Assembly (NCBI GenBank): GCA_043749095.1
Contig: JAYVEB010000023.1
Location: 1 to 19,054 of the forward strand
Direction: 5' to 3'
Length of the DNA: 19,054 nucleotides
Origin: PBB1 sp043749095
GTDB taxonomy: Bacteria; Pseudomonadota; Gammaproteobacteria; Burkholderiales; Burkholderiaceae_C
Part shown: in pieces, positions 8,085 through 15,014 of the stretch
Layout: the number at the start of each line of letters is the position of its first letter
How positions within the stretch are numbered: position 1 is the first letter of the stretch
Translations under genes and position numbers: made by a program
The notes under the pieces: generated by a model
What the model saw: the letters and a program-made list of their open reading frames with translations, nothing else
Database searches by the model: none
What the model was told of the DNA's origin: nothing

Positions 8085-9262
8085 GTTGCAGTCTCGATCT
8101 CGCCGCCGATGCGATCGAAGCGCGCGCGCAGCACGCCGTGGTAGCGCGGGTCGTCGAGCAGGAAGGCATCGTGGCCGTGCGGCGCGGCGATCTCGGCGTA
8201 GCTGACGTCGAGTCGGTTGTCGAGCAGCGCCTTGACGATCTCGCGCGAACGGCCTGGCGAAAAGCGCCAGTCGGTGGTGAAGCAGATGATCTGAAATTTC
8301 GCCGTCGCGGCCGCGAATGCCACCGACAGATCGCCGCCGTGTTCGCGCGCGGGGTCGAAGTAATCAAGCACCCGGGTGATCAGCAGGTAGCTGTTGGCGT
8401 CGAAGTACTCGCTGAACTTGTCGCCCTGGTGGCGCAGGTAGCTCTCGATCTCGAACTCGATGTCCTGCGTGGTGTAGCGCGGCGCGGCGCCAGCGCCTGC
8501 ATCGGCGCCGTCGTTCACCCCAGAGACAGCCACGCGCAGGTTCCGGCCGAACTTGGCGTCCATCGTGTCGTCGCTGAGGTAGGTGATGTGGCCGATCATC
8601 CGTGCCACCCGCAGGCCGCGCTTGGGCACCGTGCCATGCGCCAGGTAGTGGCCGCCGTGGAAGTCGGGGTCGGTGACGATGGCGCGCCGCGCGACTTCGT
8701 TGAAGGCGATGTTCTGCGCCGACAGGTTGGGCGCGGTGGCGATCGCGATGCAGTGCCCAAGCCGCTGCGGATAGCGCATAGCCCAGCACAGCGCCTGCAT
8801 CCCACCCAGGCTGCCGCCGATCACTGCGGCGAGTGTGGTGATGCCGAGACCGTCGCACAGCCGAGCCTGGGCATCGATCCAGTCCTCGACCGTGACCACC
8901 GGGAAGTCCGCGCCGTAAGGCTGCTGTGTGGCCGGATTGATGTGCGTCGGGCCGGTCGAGCCGAAACAGGAGCCCGGGTTGTTGACGCCGATGACGAAGA
9001 AGCGGTCGGTGTCAAGCGGCTTGCCCGGGCCGATCAGGTTGTCCCACCAGCCGGCGCTTTTGGGGTCGCCTTCGTAGCGACCCGCGACATGGTGGCTGGC
9101 GTTCAGCGCATGGCACACCAGCACCGCATTGCTGCGCGCGGCATTCAGCGTGCCGTAGGTTTCGTACATCAGCGTGTAGTCGCGCAGCACCGCGCCACTG
9201 CGCAACGGCAGCGCTTTCGCGAACGCCATCGATTGCGGGGAGACGAGTCCCAGGGCGTTCAT
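8081..9262 (-). CDS. metX: Homoserine O-acyltransferase MetX (acetyl or succinyl donor)
   Basis: This alpha/beta-hydrolase-fold enzyme acylates homoserine, the first committed step of methionine synthesis. It is 393 residues long, as usual. The nucleophile elbow GGSLGGMQ gives Ser151; the remaining triad residues are probably Asp331 in FTTDWRFSP and His364 in PHGHDAF. Other family blocks are CHALNASHHVAG, GWWDNLIGPGKPLDT and VNNPGSCFGSTGP. The ATG at 9262 was chosen because MNALGLVSPQ matches the family N-terminus, although no good Shine-Dalgarno sequence precedes it. A SAM-II-type riboswitch lies 83 bases upstream and metW overlaps the 3' end. Many betaproteobacterial MetX enzymes prefer succinyl-CoA, so I leave the acyl donor open. 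Confidence 0.96.
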   Translation of the reverse strand: MNALGLVSPQSMAFAKALPLRSGAVLRDYTLMYETYGTLNAARSNAVLVCHALNASHHVAGRYEGDPKSAGWWDNLIGPGKPLDTDRFFVIGVNNPGSCFGSTGPTHINPATQQPYGADFPVVTVEDWIDAQARLCDGLGITTLAAVIGGSLGGMQALCWAMRYPQRLGHCIAIATAPNLSAQNIAFNEVARRAIVTDPDFHGGHYLAHGTVPKRGLRVARMIGHITYLSDDTMDAKFGRNLRVAVSGVNDGADAGAGAAPRYTTQDIEFEIESYLRHQGDKFSEYFDANSYLLITRVLDYFDPAREHGGDLSVAFAAATAKFQIICFTTDWRFSPGRSREIVKALLDNRLDVSYAEIAAPHGHDAFLLDDPRYHGVLRARFDRIGGEIETAT

Positions 9263-9315
9263 GGCCGGAGTCGTCGACGGGCCGTACGGGCCATGGTCGC
9301 AGCGGGAAAAGGCAT
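9259..9315 (-). CDS. Possible 18-residue leader ORF overlapping the metX start
   Basis: An ATG at 9315 opens a frame of 18 codons (MPFPAATMARTARRRLRP) whose TGA overlaps the metX ATG as ATGA. The peptide has five arginines and no recognisable domain. An AGGA at 9348-9345 lies upstream; the intervening six-pair hairpin (9326-9342), if folded, would bring it to about 12 bases from this ATG. The layout suggests translational coupling of metX to a leader peptide, but codon evidence is too short to exclude chance. Confidence 0.3.
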   Translation of the reverse strand: MPFPAATMARTARRRLRP

Positions 9316-9325
9316 CGTGTGGTGT

Positions 9326-9342
9326 GACGGGACGCGCCCGTC
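9326..9342 (-). repeat. Hairpin in the metX leader
   Basis: GACGGG and CCCGTC are perfect complements around a five-base loop, immediately 3' of the riboswitch on the metX transcript. No T-run follows, so it is not a standard intrinsic terminator. It may act as a structural spacer or expression element. Confidence 0.5.
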
Positions 9343-9344
9343 GA

Positions 9345-9400
9345 TCCTGTGTTTAGCTGGGTTTGTAGAGCGCCCGCAAGCCGGAGCAAATCAGCGCTGG
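9345..9400 (-). promoter_or_regulatory. SAM-II-type riboswitch upstream of metX
   Basis: Reading the minus strand from 9400, the leader shows the SAM-II layout. P1 arms are AGCGC (9398-9394) and GCGCT (9373-9369). The conserved GATTT (9392-9388) starts the first loop and TTGC (9379-9376) follows. An AAA (9364-9362) and the hallmark GCTAAA (9357-9352) come next. A TCC (9385-9383) in the first loop can pair with GGA (9347-9345) of a Shine-Dalgarno-like AGGA, forming the pseudoknot that in this class hides the ribosome site when S-adenosylmethionine is bound. SAM-II riboswitches are known upstream of metA/metX/metZ genes, mainly in Alphaproteobacteria. Position before metX and the matching blocks make the call strong, although no covariance search was possible. 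Confidence 0.9.
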
Positions 9401-9405
9401 ATTGA

Positions 9406-9411
9406 ATTCTA
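9406..9411 (-). promoter_or_regulatory. Probable -10 element of the metX-metW promoter
   Basis: On the minus strand TAGAAT matches the sigma-70 -10 consensus at five of six bases. Transcription would begin at about 9400, exactly where the riboswitch P1 begins. The -35 region (around ATTCGGC) is weak. The surrounding eleven bases CTCGTTAGAAT recur exactly before the glutathione S-transferase gene. Confidence 0.6.
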
Positions 9412-9540
9412 ACGAGCCGGTTGGCCAGCCGAATTCGACACCTGGGCGTCAATGACCCGGGGCTGGTTTAGCCGATAAGCCCTGATTAAGTCTGTGTGGA
9501 CCATACTCAGTTCCGAATCGGTTTCTACAGGGATCAAGCG

Positions 9541-11100
9541 ATGAGTCTGGGGGTGCCGGCAGCGCATGAGAAATCGGTGGCACGGACCCTGGGCGACTCG
9601 ATCGACAGGGTGCATGAGTTGCCGTGGGCGGGTCGCCAACGGATCGATTTCACCGGTCTCGAAGTCGCGATCGGACTGATGCTGTTTGCGACTGTCTGGC
9701 TGAGCGTGCTCGCCTTCACCAGCCTGTCGCCGCCCGTCGACAACATCGAGCAATTGACCTGGGTGCGATCGCTGGAATGGGGCTACTACAAGCATCCGCC
9801 CCTCCCGACCTGGCTGATCTGGTTGCCCGTGAAGCTGTTCGGCCTGTCAGCCTGGACCAGTTATGGCATGGGCGCCGTGATGACGCTGGGTGCGTTGGCG
9901 ATCATGTGGCGACTGCTCGTGACGCTGCGCGGCCCGGGCTATGCCGGCCTCGCGCTGCTGGCCGCGTTGTGCATCACCTACTACAACGGCAGGCTCAATT
10001 ACTACAACCACAACATCGTTCTGATGTTGATCGCCACGGCGAGCGCAGCGCTGTGCTGGCAGGCATTTGCCACCCGGCACCTGCGCTGGTGGATCGCGCT
10101 GGGTGTCGCGATCGGGCTGGGTTTGCTGTCCAAGTACCAGATCGCCGTGACGGTGGCGTCGGTGCTGGCGTTCGCCCTCCATCAGCGCGCGTGGCGCGAC
10201 CCGGCACATCGCGTCGGATTGCTGTGCGCCACCCTGGTGGCCCTGCTGATGTTCGCGCCGCACATCGACTGGCTGCGTGGACACGACTTCGGGCCCATCG
10301 AGTATGCAGAGGACACGTCGATCGGGGTCGGCCTGGGCGCATGGGCGCGGTTCAAGAATTCCTTGGGCTGGTTGGTCGATCAGCTGCTCAACCGGGGGCT
10401 GCCGGCATTCGCGCTGCTGGCCGTCGCGGCCTGGCAGTGGCGCGCACTGAATCGCACGACGCCCGCGGAACCCGTGGATCAGGCCGCGCCGCATTGCGAC
10501 CCCGCGAAAGCCCTGATCTACGCCTGGGGCCTGTTGCCGCTGTGTTTCATGACATTGGTCGGCGTTGCCACGGGCGCCGAATTGCCTGCGCACTGGGGAA
10601 CGCCCTTTTTGCTGTTCGTGGTGCCGGCCGCGATGGAACTGGCACCGCCCCGATTTTGGGATCGCGCTGACCTCGCGAAAATCCTGTGCGCGTTCCTGGT
10701 CATCCAGGCCGTGGTGATGGCACGGGACTACCTCACGTCGCCGCATGGGATTGCCGTACTGGCCAACAACCATTGGCGCAACTTCAGTTCGCAGGAGTTT
10801 GAGCAGCGCATCGCCGATGCGGCCCGCGACCAACTGCGAGGCCCGGTCCGCATCGTGATCGGCGAGAAGCAAATGGCCGAGACCTTGGCGCTGCAGTTGC
10901 CTGAACGACCCCTGGTCCTGATCGACGGCCGCTTTGACATCAGCCCCTGGCTTGCGCGCGATGCGGTGGAGCGCTGCGGCGCGGTGGAACTGGGCCCCAC
11001 GGCGACGCTGCAGGGCGGGACTGCCGTGGGCCCCCTGCTCCCGGCCACGTCGTGGCGAGTCCTGATGCCTCGACAGGGTGCGGCGCCCTGCGCGCTTTGA
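9541..11100 (+). CDS. GT39/ArnT-like membrane glycosyltransferase
   Basis: This 519-residue integral membrane protein belongs to the PMT_2/GT39-GT83 group, which transfers a sugar from a polyprenyl-phosphate donor to an acceptor at the periplasmic face. The ATG at 9541 follows AGGGA; a GTG at 9496 in the same frame lacks a good ribosome site. After a 40-residue cytoplasmic lead and the first hydrophobic helix comes a conserved periplasmic loop, DNIEQLTWVRSLEWGYYK, then HPPLPTW. It carries Asp67 and Glu70 where the family's acidic catalytic pair lies, but the usual DE is here DN. About nine or ten further hydrophobic stretches follow, then a soluble C-terminal domain from roughly residue 400. 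Its partners suggest lipid A or another surface glycolipid as acceptor; this is inferred from context. Confidence 0.88.
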   Translation: MSLGVPAAHEKSVARTLGDSIDRVHELPWAGRQRIDFTGLEVAIGLMLFATVWLSVLAFTSLSPPVDNIEQLTWVRSLEWGYYKHPPLPTWLIWLPVKLFGLSAWTSYGMGAVMTLGALAIMWRLLVTLRGPGYAGLALLAALCITYYNGRLNYYNHNIVLMLIATASAALCWQAFATRHLRWWIALGVAIGLGLLSKYQIAVTVASVLAFALHQRAWRDPAHRVGLLCATLVALLMFAPHIDWLRGHDFGPIEYAEDTSIGVGLGAWARFKNSLGWLVDQLLNRGLPAFALLAVAAWQWRALNRTTPAEPVDQAAPHCDPAKALIYAWGLLPLCFMTLVGVATGAELPAHWGTPFLLFVVPAAMELAPPRFWDRADLAKILCAFLVIQAVVMARDYLTSPHGIAVLANNHWRNFSSQEFEQRIADAARDQLRGPVRIVIGEKQMAETLALQLPERPLVLIDGRFDISPWLARDAVERCGAVELGPTATLQGGTAVGPLLPATSWRVLMPRQGAAPCAL

Positions 11101-11160
11101 GTTTGCCCATCGACCCATCGAAAGACGGGTTACCGTGAAAGCAGTCTGGTGGAGGTTTCC
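11101..11160 (+). other. Short spacer with a GAAA-loop hairpin inside the glycosylation cassette
   Basis: Between the GT39 and GT2 genes, ACCCATC (11113-11119) and GACGGGT (11124-11130) form a stem with one mismatch around a GAAA tetraloop. No T-run follows, so read-through into the GT2 gene is expected. A GGAGG ribosome site at about 11151-11155 precedes the GT2 ATG. Confidence 0.45.
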
Positions 11161-12252
11161 ATGAATCACCTGCGAGCTCCAAATGTTGTCGCTGGGGACT
11201 GGCCTGCTTGCGACGCGCCTGCGTCCGCCCCGGTGAGCACATCCCCGTCTGCGCGCCATCAGATGGCTTGCGACCTTGAGCGGCACTGGCTGCCCACCGT
11301 GTCCTGCGTCATTCCGTGCCGCAACGAAGCGCAGAACCTGGACCAGCTTCTACCGCTGCTCAGCGTCGCGCTGACCAACTGCAGCCCTGCCTGGGAGGTC
11401 ATCGTGGTCGACGACGGCAGCACCGATGCGACGCCGTCGACCTTGTCGAAATGGGCCCGGATTCCGGGATTTCGGGTGATTCAGCTGTCGCGCAACTTCG
11501 GCAAGGAAGCCGCATTGACCGCCGGCCTGCAGGCCAGCGCGGGTGACGTCGTCGTGATGATGGATGCGGACCTGCAGCACCCGCCGGACCTGATTCCCGC
11601 CTTCATTCGGCGCTGGCAGGAAGGCCACGACGTTGTCTATGCGAGCAGGATGAGCCGAGGCGACGAAAGCTGGTTCAAGCGGCACGGTGCGCGTTGGTTC
11701 TATGCCCTGATCAATGCCAACGGCCGTTTTGAAGTGCCCGCGGATGCCGGAGACTTCCGGCTGATGGATCGACAGGTCGTTGATGCGCTGTTGTCGTTGC
11801 CCGAGCGCAACCGTTTCATGAAAGGGCTCTACGCGTGGGTCGGGTTCAGCAGCGTGGGTGTTCCGTACGTGCCCGACGCGCGCGCTCATGGCCTCAGTCA
11901 CTTCAATCCCCTGCGCCTGATCGGCCTGTCGCTCGACGGGTTGACCGCCTTCACCACCTGGCCCTTGCGGGTGGTCAGCGCTGTCGGGTTTGCGCTGGCG
12001 CTGCTGTCGTTCATCTACGGGGGCTATCTGACGGCGAGCTATCTGCTTTACGGACACGGGGTCAGCGGCTGGACCACGATTGTCGTGGGCATGATGCTTT
12101 TCTCCGGCATCCAGCTGCTGTCACTCGGCGTGGTCGGTGAGTACATCGCCCGCATCTTTGCTGAAGTCAAGGGCCGTCCCTTGTTCGTGATCAAGCGCGA
12201 CATCGGGCGGGGCCTGAACACTCCCGGCGGTGTGATGGTCACCGGTGAGTGA
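11161..12252 (+). CDS. GT2 polyprenyl-phosphate glycosyltransferase (GtrB/ArnC/DPM1-like)
   Basis: This inner-membrane enzyme loads a sugar from a nucleotide donor onto undecaprenyl phosphate; it has 363 residues. The ATG at 11161 follows GGAGG at eight bases. A GT-A domain begins near residue 46 (PTVSCVIPCRNEAQNL), with VVDDGSTD at about residues 82-89 and the metal-binding DADLQHPP at 135-142. The GDESWFKR and GDFRLMDR motifs are typical of GtrB/ArnC proteins. Two C-terminal membrane helices span about residues 269-296 and 302-325, followed by a cytoplasmic GEYIARIFAEVKGRP tail. The roughly 45-residue N-terminal extension before the catalytic domain is longer than usual and has low complexity. 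It should supply the lipid-linked sugar for the GT39 enzyme upstream. Confidence 0.93.
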   Translation: MNHLRAPNVVAGDWPACDAPASAPVSTSPSARHQMACDLERHWLPTVSCVIPCRNEAQNLDQLLPLLSVALTNCSPAWEVIVVDDGSTDATPSTLSKWARIPGFRVIQLSRNFGKEAALTAGLQASAGDVVVMMDADLQHPPDLIPAFIRRWQEGHDVVYASRMSRGDESWFKRHGARWFYALINANGRFEVPADAGDFRLMDRQVVDALLSLPERNRFMKGLYAWVGFSSVGVPYVPDARAHGLSHFNPLRLIGLSLDGLTAFTTWPLRVVSAVGFALALLSFIYGGYLTASYLLYGHGVSGWTTIVVGMMLFSGIQLLSLGVVGEYIARIFAEVKGRPLFVIKRDIGRGLNTPGGVMVTGE

Positions 12253-13153
12253 CGGGGTCCTACCGGCCGCCAGGCCTGAGCGTCTGCACCGGGCTGCGCC
12301 ACCTTCACCACCTGCGGCACGACGGGTCTGCGTCTGCGTTGATGACTACGGCCTGCATTCAGGCATCGACGGCGCGGCGCTGCGTCTGGCGGATATGCAT
12401 CGCGTTCACGCGATCAGTTGCCTGGTGGGCGGGAAATCCTGGGGTGTGTCGAGCCGATCGCTGCGCCGATTCAATCCGGGCGGCATCGACATCGGCCTGC
12501 ATCTGGACTTCACTGAAGCCCCCCTGTTCCGTGCCTCACGCCGTTCGCTGTCTGAAATGATCGTCGCCAGTCATCTGTGGCTGCTGAACCGCCGCCTCAT
12601 TCGGGCTGAAATTCGGGCGCAACTCGACGCCTTCGAGCAGGCCCTCGGCCACGGCCCGGCGTTCCTCGATGGCCACCAGCACGTCCATCAGTTGCCGATG
12701 GTGCGCAGTGAACTGTTGGCAGAGTTGCAAACCCGCAGGGGCGACGCGCCACCCTGGATCAGGTCGACCCGCGCACCGCGCGCCAAGCGCTCCGCTTCCA
12801 CGACATCTCCCGAGCGTTTCAAGCCGTGGGTAATCGAGGGGCTGGGCGCCCGTGGCCTGGCAGCGGCCGCAAGCTCGCTGGGTTACCCACAGAACCAGCA
12901 CCTGCTGGGGGTGTACGGCTTCCAGGGTGGCCGCAGCCGCTATCGCGAGCTGCTGGCGGGCTGGCTCCTCAGCGCATCCGATGGCGACTTGCTGATGTGC
13001 CACCCCAGCCTGTCCACCCGCGACGCTGATCCCCTGATCGATGCGCGTCAGGCCGAATTCGACGTCCTCTCCAGTGCCGGGTTCAACGCCAATCTGAGCG
13101 CGGCCCAGGTGCAGCTCGGACCGATGAGCCAGATGCTGGCGCCGCGCAGCTGA
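12245..13153 (+). CDS. YdjC/ChbG-family carbohydrate deacetylase (NaxD/LgmC-like)
   Basis: This is a 302-residue protein of the YdjC family of metal-dependent amide hydrolases, which deacetylate N-acetylated sugars. Metal-site motifs are all present: CVDDYGLHSGI (Asp33, Asp34), DIGLHLDFTE (His86) and DGHQHVHQLP (His144, His146, His148), plus a late LLMCHPSL. It starts with GTG at 12245, eight bases inside the end of the GT2 gene, so translation is probably coupled. A 25-residue Pro/Ala/Arg-rich lead precedes the domain; no signal peptide is evident. In Francisella and Bordetella a YdjC-family enzyme next to such glycosyltransferases removes the acetyl group from lipid-linked GalNAc or GlcNAc before transfer to lipid A, and I infer the same role here. 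Confidence 0.88.
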   Translation: MSDGVLPAARPERLHRAAPPSPPAARRVCVCVDDYGLHSGIDGAALRLADMHRVHAISCLVGGKSWGVSSRSLRRFNPGGIDIGLHLDFTEAPLFRASRRSLSEMIVASHLWLLNRRLIRAEIRAQLDAFEQALGHGPAFLDGHQHVHQLPMVRSELLAELQTRRGDAPPWIRSTRAPRAKRSASTTSPERFKPWVIEGLGARGLAAAASSLGYPQNQHLLGVYGFQGGRSRYRELLAGWLLSASDGDLLMCHPSLSTRDADPLIDARQAEFDVLSSAGFNANLSAAQVQLGPMSQMLAPRS

Positions 13154-13189
13154 CCGCCCGTCAGGTCGGCGCATCCGGCGCGACTTAGC

Positions 13190-13220
13190 GTGTCTGTTCG
13201 TCGCATCGATAACGAGACAC
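13190..13220. repeat. Imperfect inverted repeat after the deacetylase gene
   Basis: GTGTCT (13190-13195) pairs with AGACAC (13215-13220), and GTT with AAC inside them with a one-base bulge; TCG-CAT-CGA lies at the centre. It falls in the 133-base gap between the deacetylase and the next gene. There is no T-run, so it may be a Rho-independent-like 3' structure or a regulator site for the downstream gene. Confidence 0.45.
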
Positions 13221-13286
13221 CGTCGCTACGATGTCGCATGCTCGACTTGGCGCGCGATGCCGCCATGCTGCTTCCGAGGACAGCCT

Positions 13287-14978
13287 ATGCCCACCTGGCT
13301 CGAAAAACTGGACCAGCGCCTTCCGTTTCGGTACTCGGTGTGGTTCCTCTGCGCCGTCGGGCTGGTGCTGAGCCTGTCGCTGTCGTTGATGATGAAGATG
13401 CCCAGCGGCTGGGCCTGGGTGTTGCCGCTGACCTTTGCGGCGCTGGTGCTGCTCGGTCTGCGCGATGCGTTGCAGGGCACTCACTCGGTGCTGCGCAACT
13501 ACCCGGTCATCGGACACATGCGCTACCTGTTCGAATTCATCCGGCCCGAGATCCGCCAGTACTTCATCGAGGGCGACAACGAGGCGGCGCCTTTCTCGCG
13601 TCAGCAGCGCTCGCTGGTCTACCAGCGGGCCAAGGGCGAATCCGACAAGCGGCCGTTCGGCACCCAGCGTGATGTCGGCGCACAAGGCTACGAGTGGATC
13701 AACCACTCGATGCAGCCGACCTACCTGCCGACGCACGATTTCCGCATCGTCATCGGTGCCGGCCACAACGACCCGGCCCATCCGCCCACCGACCGCGGCA
13801 CGCCTTGCACCCAGCCCTACAGCGGCAGTGTGTTCAACATCTCGGCGATGAGTTTCGGCGCGCTGTCGGCGAACGCGATCCTGGCGCTGAACGCGGGTGC
13901 GAAGCGCGGTGGTTTTGCCCACGACACCGGCGAGGGCTCGATCAGCCGCCACCACCGTGGCCCCGATCCTGAGGGCGGTGGCGACCTGATCTGGGAGATC
14001 GGCTCCGGCTACTTCGGCTGCCGCCACCCTGATGGCAGCTTCAACGTCGATCTGTTCACCGCCAACGCCCGGCTGGCGCAGGTCAAGATGATCGAGATCA
14101 AGCTGAGCCAAGGCGCGAAGCCCGGCCATGGCGGCGTGCTGCCGGGGCCGAAGGTGACGCCCGAGATCGCCGAGGCACGCGGTGTGCCGCCGTGGGTCGA
14201 TTGCGTCAGCCCGGCCAGCCACAGCGCGTTCTCGACACCCATCGAGATGATGCAATTCATCGACCGGTTACGGGCGCTGTCGGGCGGCAAGCCGGTCGGC
14301 TTCAAGCTGTGCATCGGCCACCCCTGGGAGTGGTTCGCGATCGCCAAGGCGATGCTCGCCACAGGCATCACGCCGGACTTCATCGTCGTCGACGGCGGCG
14401 AGGGCGGCACCGGTGCGGCACCGCTCGAATTCACCGACCACGTCGGCGCGCCGCTGCAGGAAGGCCTGCTGCTGGTGCACAACACGCTGGTCGGCCTGAA
14501 CCTGCGGCACCGGGTCAAGATCGGCTGCGCCGGCAAGGTCGTCACCGCCTTCGACATCGCCCGCACCATGGCACTCGGTGCCGATTGGTGCAACTCGGCG
14601 CGCGGGTTCATGTTTGCGCTCGGCTGCATCCAGTCACAGTCCTGCCACACCGGGGCCTGTCCCACGGGGATCAGCACGCAGGATGCGCACCGGCAGCAGG
14701 CACTGGTCGTGCTGACCAAGGCGGACCGCGTCTACAACTTCCATCAGAGCACGCTGAAGGCACTGAAGGAGTTGGTGCAGGCGGCCGGGCTCGATCACCC
14801 CGGTGCGATCACGGCCGCGCACATCGTTCGCCGCACTAACGACCACGAGGTCAAGCTGCTGAGCAACCTGCTGCCGTTCATGCAACCGGGCTCGCTGCTC
14901 GCCGGCAACCTGTCGCACAGTGTGTACCGGCTGTACTGGCCGATGGCACAGGCGGAAAGCTTCGCGGTCGCGATGTGA
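13287..14978 (+). CDS. FMN-binding glutamate synthase family protein, membrane-anchored
   Basis: This 563-residue protein is related to the central FMN/iron-sulfur domain of the glutamate synthase large subunit but lacks the amidotransferase and gltB C-terminal domains. The ATG at 13287 follows GAGGA; an ATG ten codons upstream has no ribosome site. Two hydrophobic helices (about residues 13-33 and 38-58) anchor it to the membrane. The barrel carries ISAMSFGALS, DTGEGSIS, KLSQGAKPGHGG, DGGEGGTGAAP and GCAGKVVTAFDIA. Cys447, Cys453 and Cys458 form the CX5CX4C [3Fe-4S] motif in the segment CIQSQSCHTGACPTG. Such stand-alone proteins are widespread, but their substrate is not established; glutamate synthesis should not be assumed. 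It converges on the glutathione S-transferase gene. Confidence 0.92.
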   Translation: MPTWLEKLDQRLPFRYSVWFLCAVGLVLSLSLSLMMKMPSGWAWVLPLTFAALVLLGLRDALQGTHSVLRNYPVIGHMRYLFEFIRPEIRQYFIEGDNEAAPFSRQQRSLVYQRAKGESDKRPFGTQRDVGAQGYEWINHSMQPTYLPTHDFRIVIGAGHNDPAHPPTDRGTPCTQPYSGSVFNISAMSFGALSANAILALNAGAKRGGFAHDTGEGSISRHHRGPDPEGGGDLIWEIGSGYFGCRHPDGSFNVDLFTANARLAQVKMIEIKLSQGAKPGHGGVLPGPKVTPEIAEARGVPPWVDCVSPASHSAFSTPIEMMQFIDRLRALSGGKPVGFKLCIGHPWEWFAIAKAMLATGITPDFIVVDGGEGGTGAAPLEFTDHVGAPLQEGLLLVHNTLVGLNLRHRVKIGCAGKVVTAFDIARTMALGADWCNSARGFMFALGCIQSQSCHTGACPTGISTQDAHRQQALVVLTKADRVYNFHQSTLKALKELVQAAGLDHPGAITAAHIVRRTNDHEVKLLSNLLPFMQPGSLLAGNLSHSVYRLYWPMAQAESFAVAM

Positions 14979-14988
14979 GCGGAGGGGG

Positions 14989-15011
14989 GCTGGCGCCGAT
15001 GTCGCGCCAGC
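14989..15011. terminator. Hairpin between convergent genes, possible bidirectional terminator
   Basis: GCTGGCGC (14989-14996) and GCGCCAGC (15004-15011) are perfect eight-base complements with a seven-base loop. They fill the 36-base gap between two convergent stop codons. No T-run follows on either strand, so it would be an atypical terminator or an RNA 3'-end stabiliser serving both genes. Confidence 0.6.
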
Positions 15012-15014
15012 GGA

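Noticed and set aside
8030..9412. A 460-codon plus-strand frame opposite metX
   Set aside because: The opposite strand carries an intact MetX with its catalytic triad, and the plus-strand product has biased composition and no recognisable motif.
9496..9540. GTG at 9496 as the start of the GT39 gene
   Set aside because: No ribosome site precedes it, whereas the ATG at 9541 has AGGGA at a normal distance.
9847..11286. A 479-codon minus-strand frame opposite the GT39 gene
   Set aside because: It runs across the GT39 gene and into the GT2 start, has no ribosome site or domain, and its composition is that of a shadow frame.
9541..13153. The cassette as an L-Ara4N (Arn) lipid A pathway
   Set aside because: There is no ArnA, ArnB or NodB-type ArnD; the third gene is of the YdjC family, which fits N-acetyl sugar deacetylation instead.
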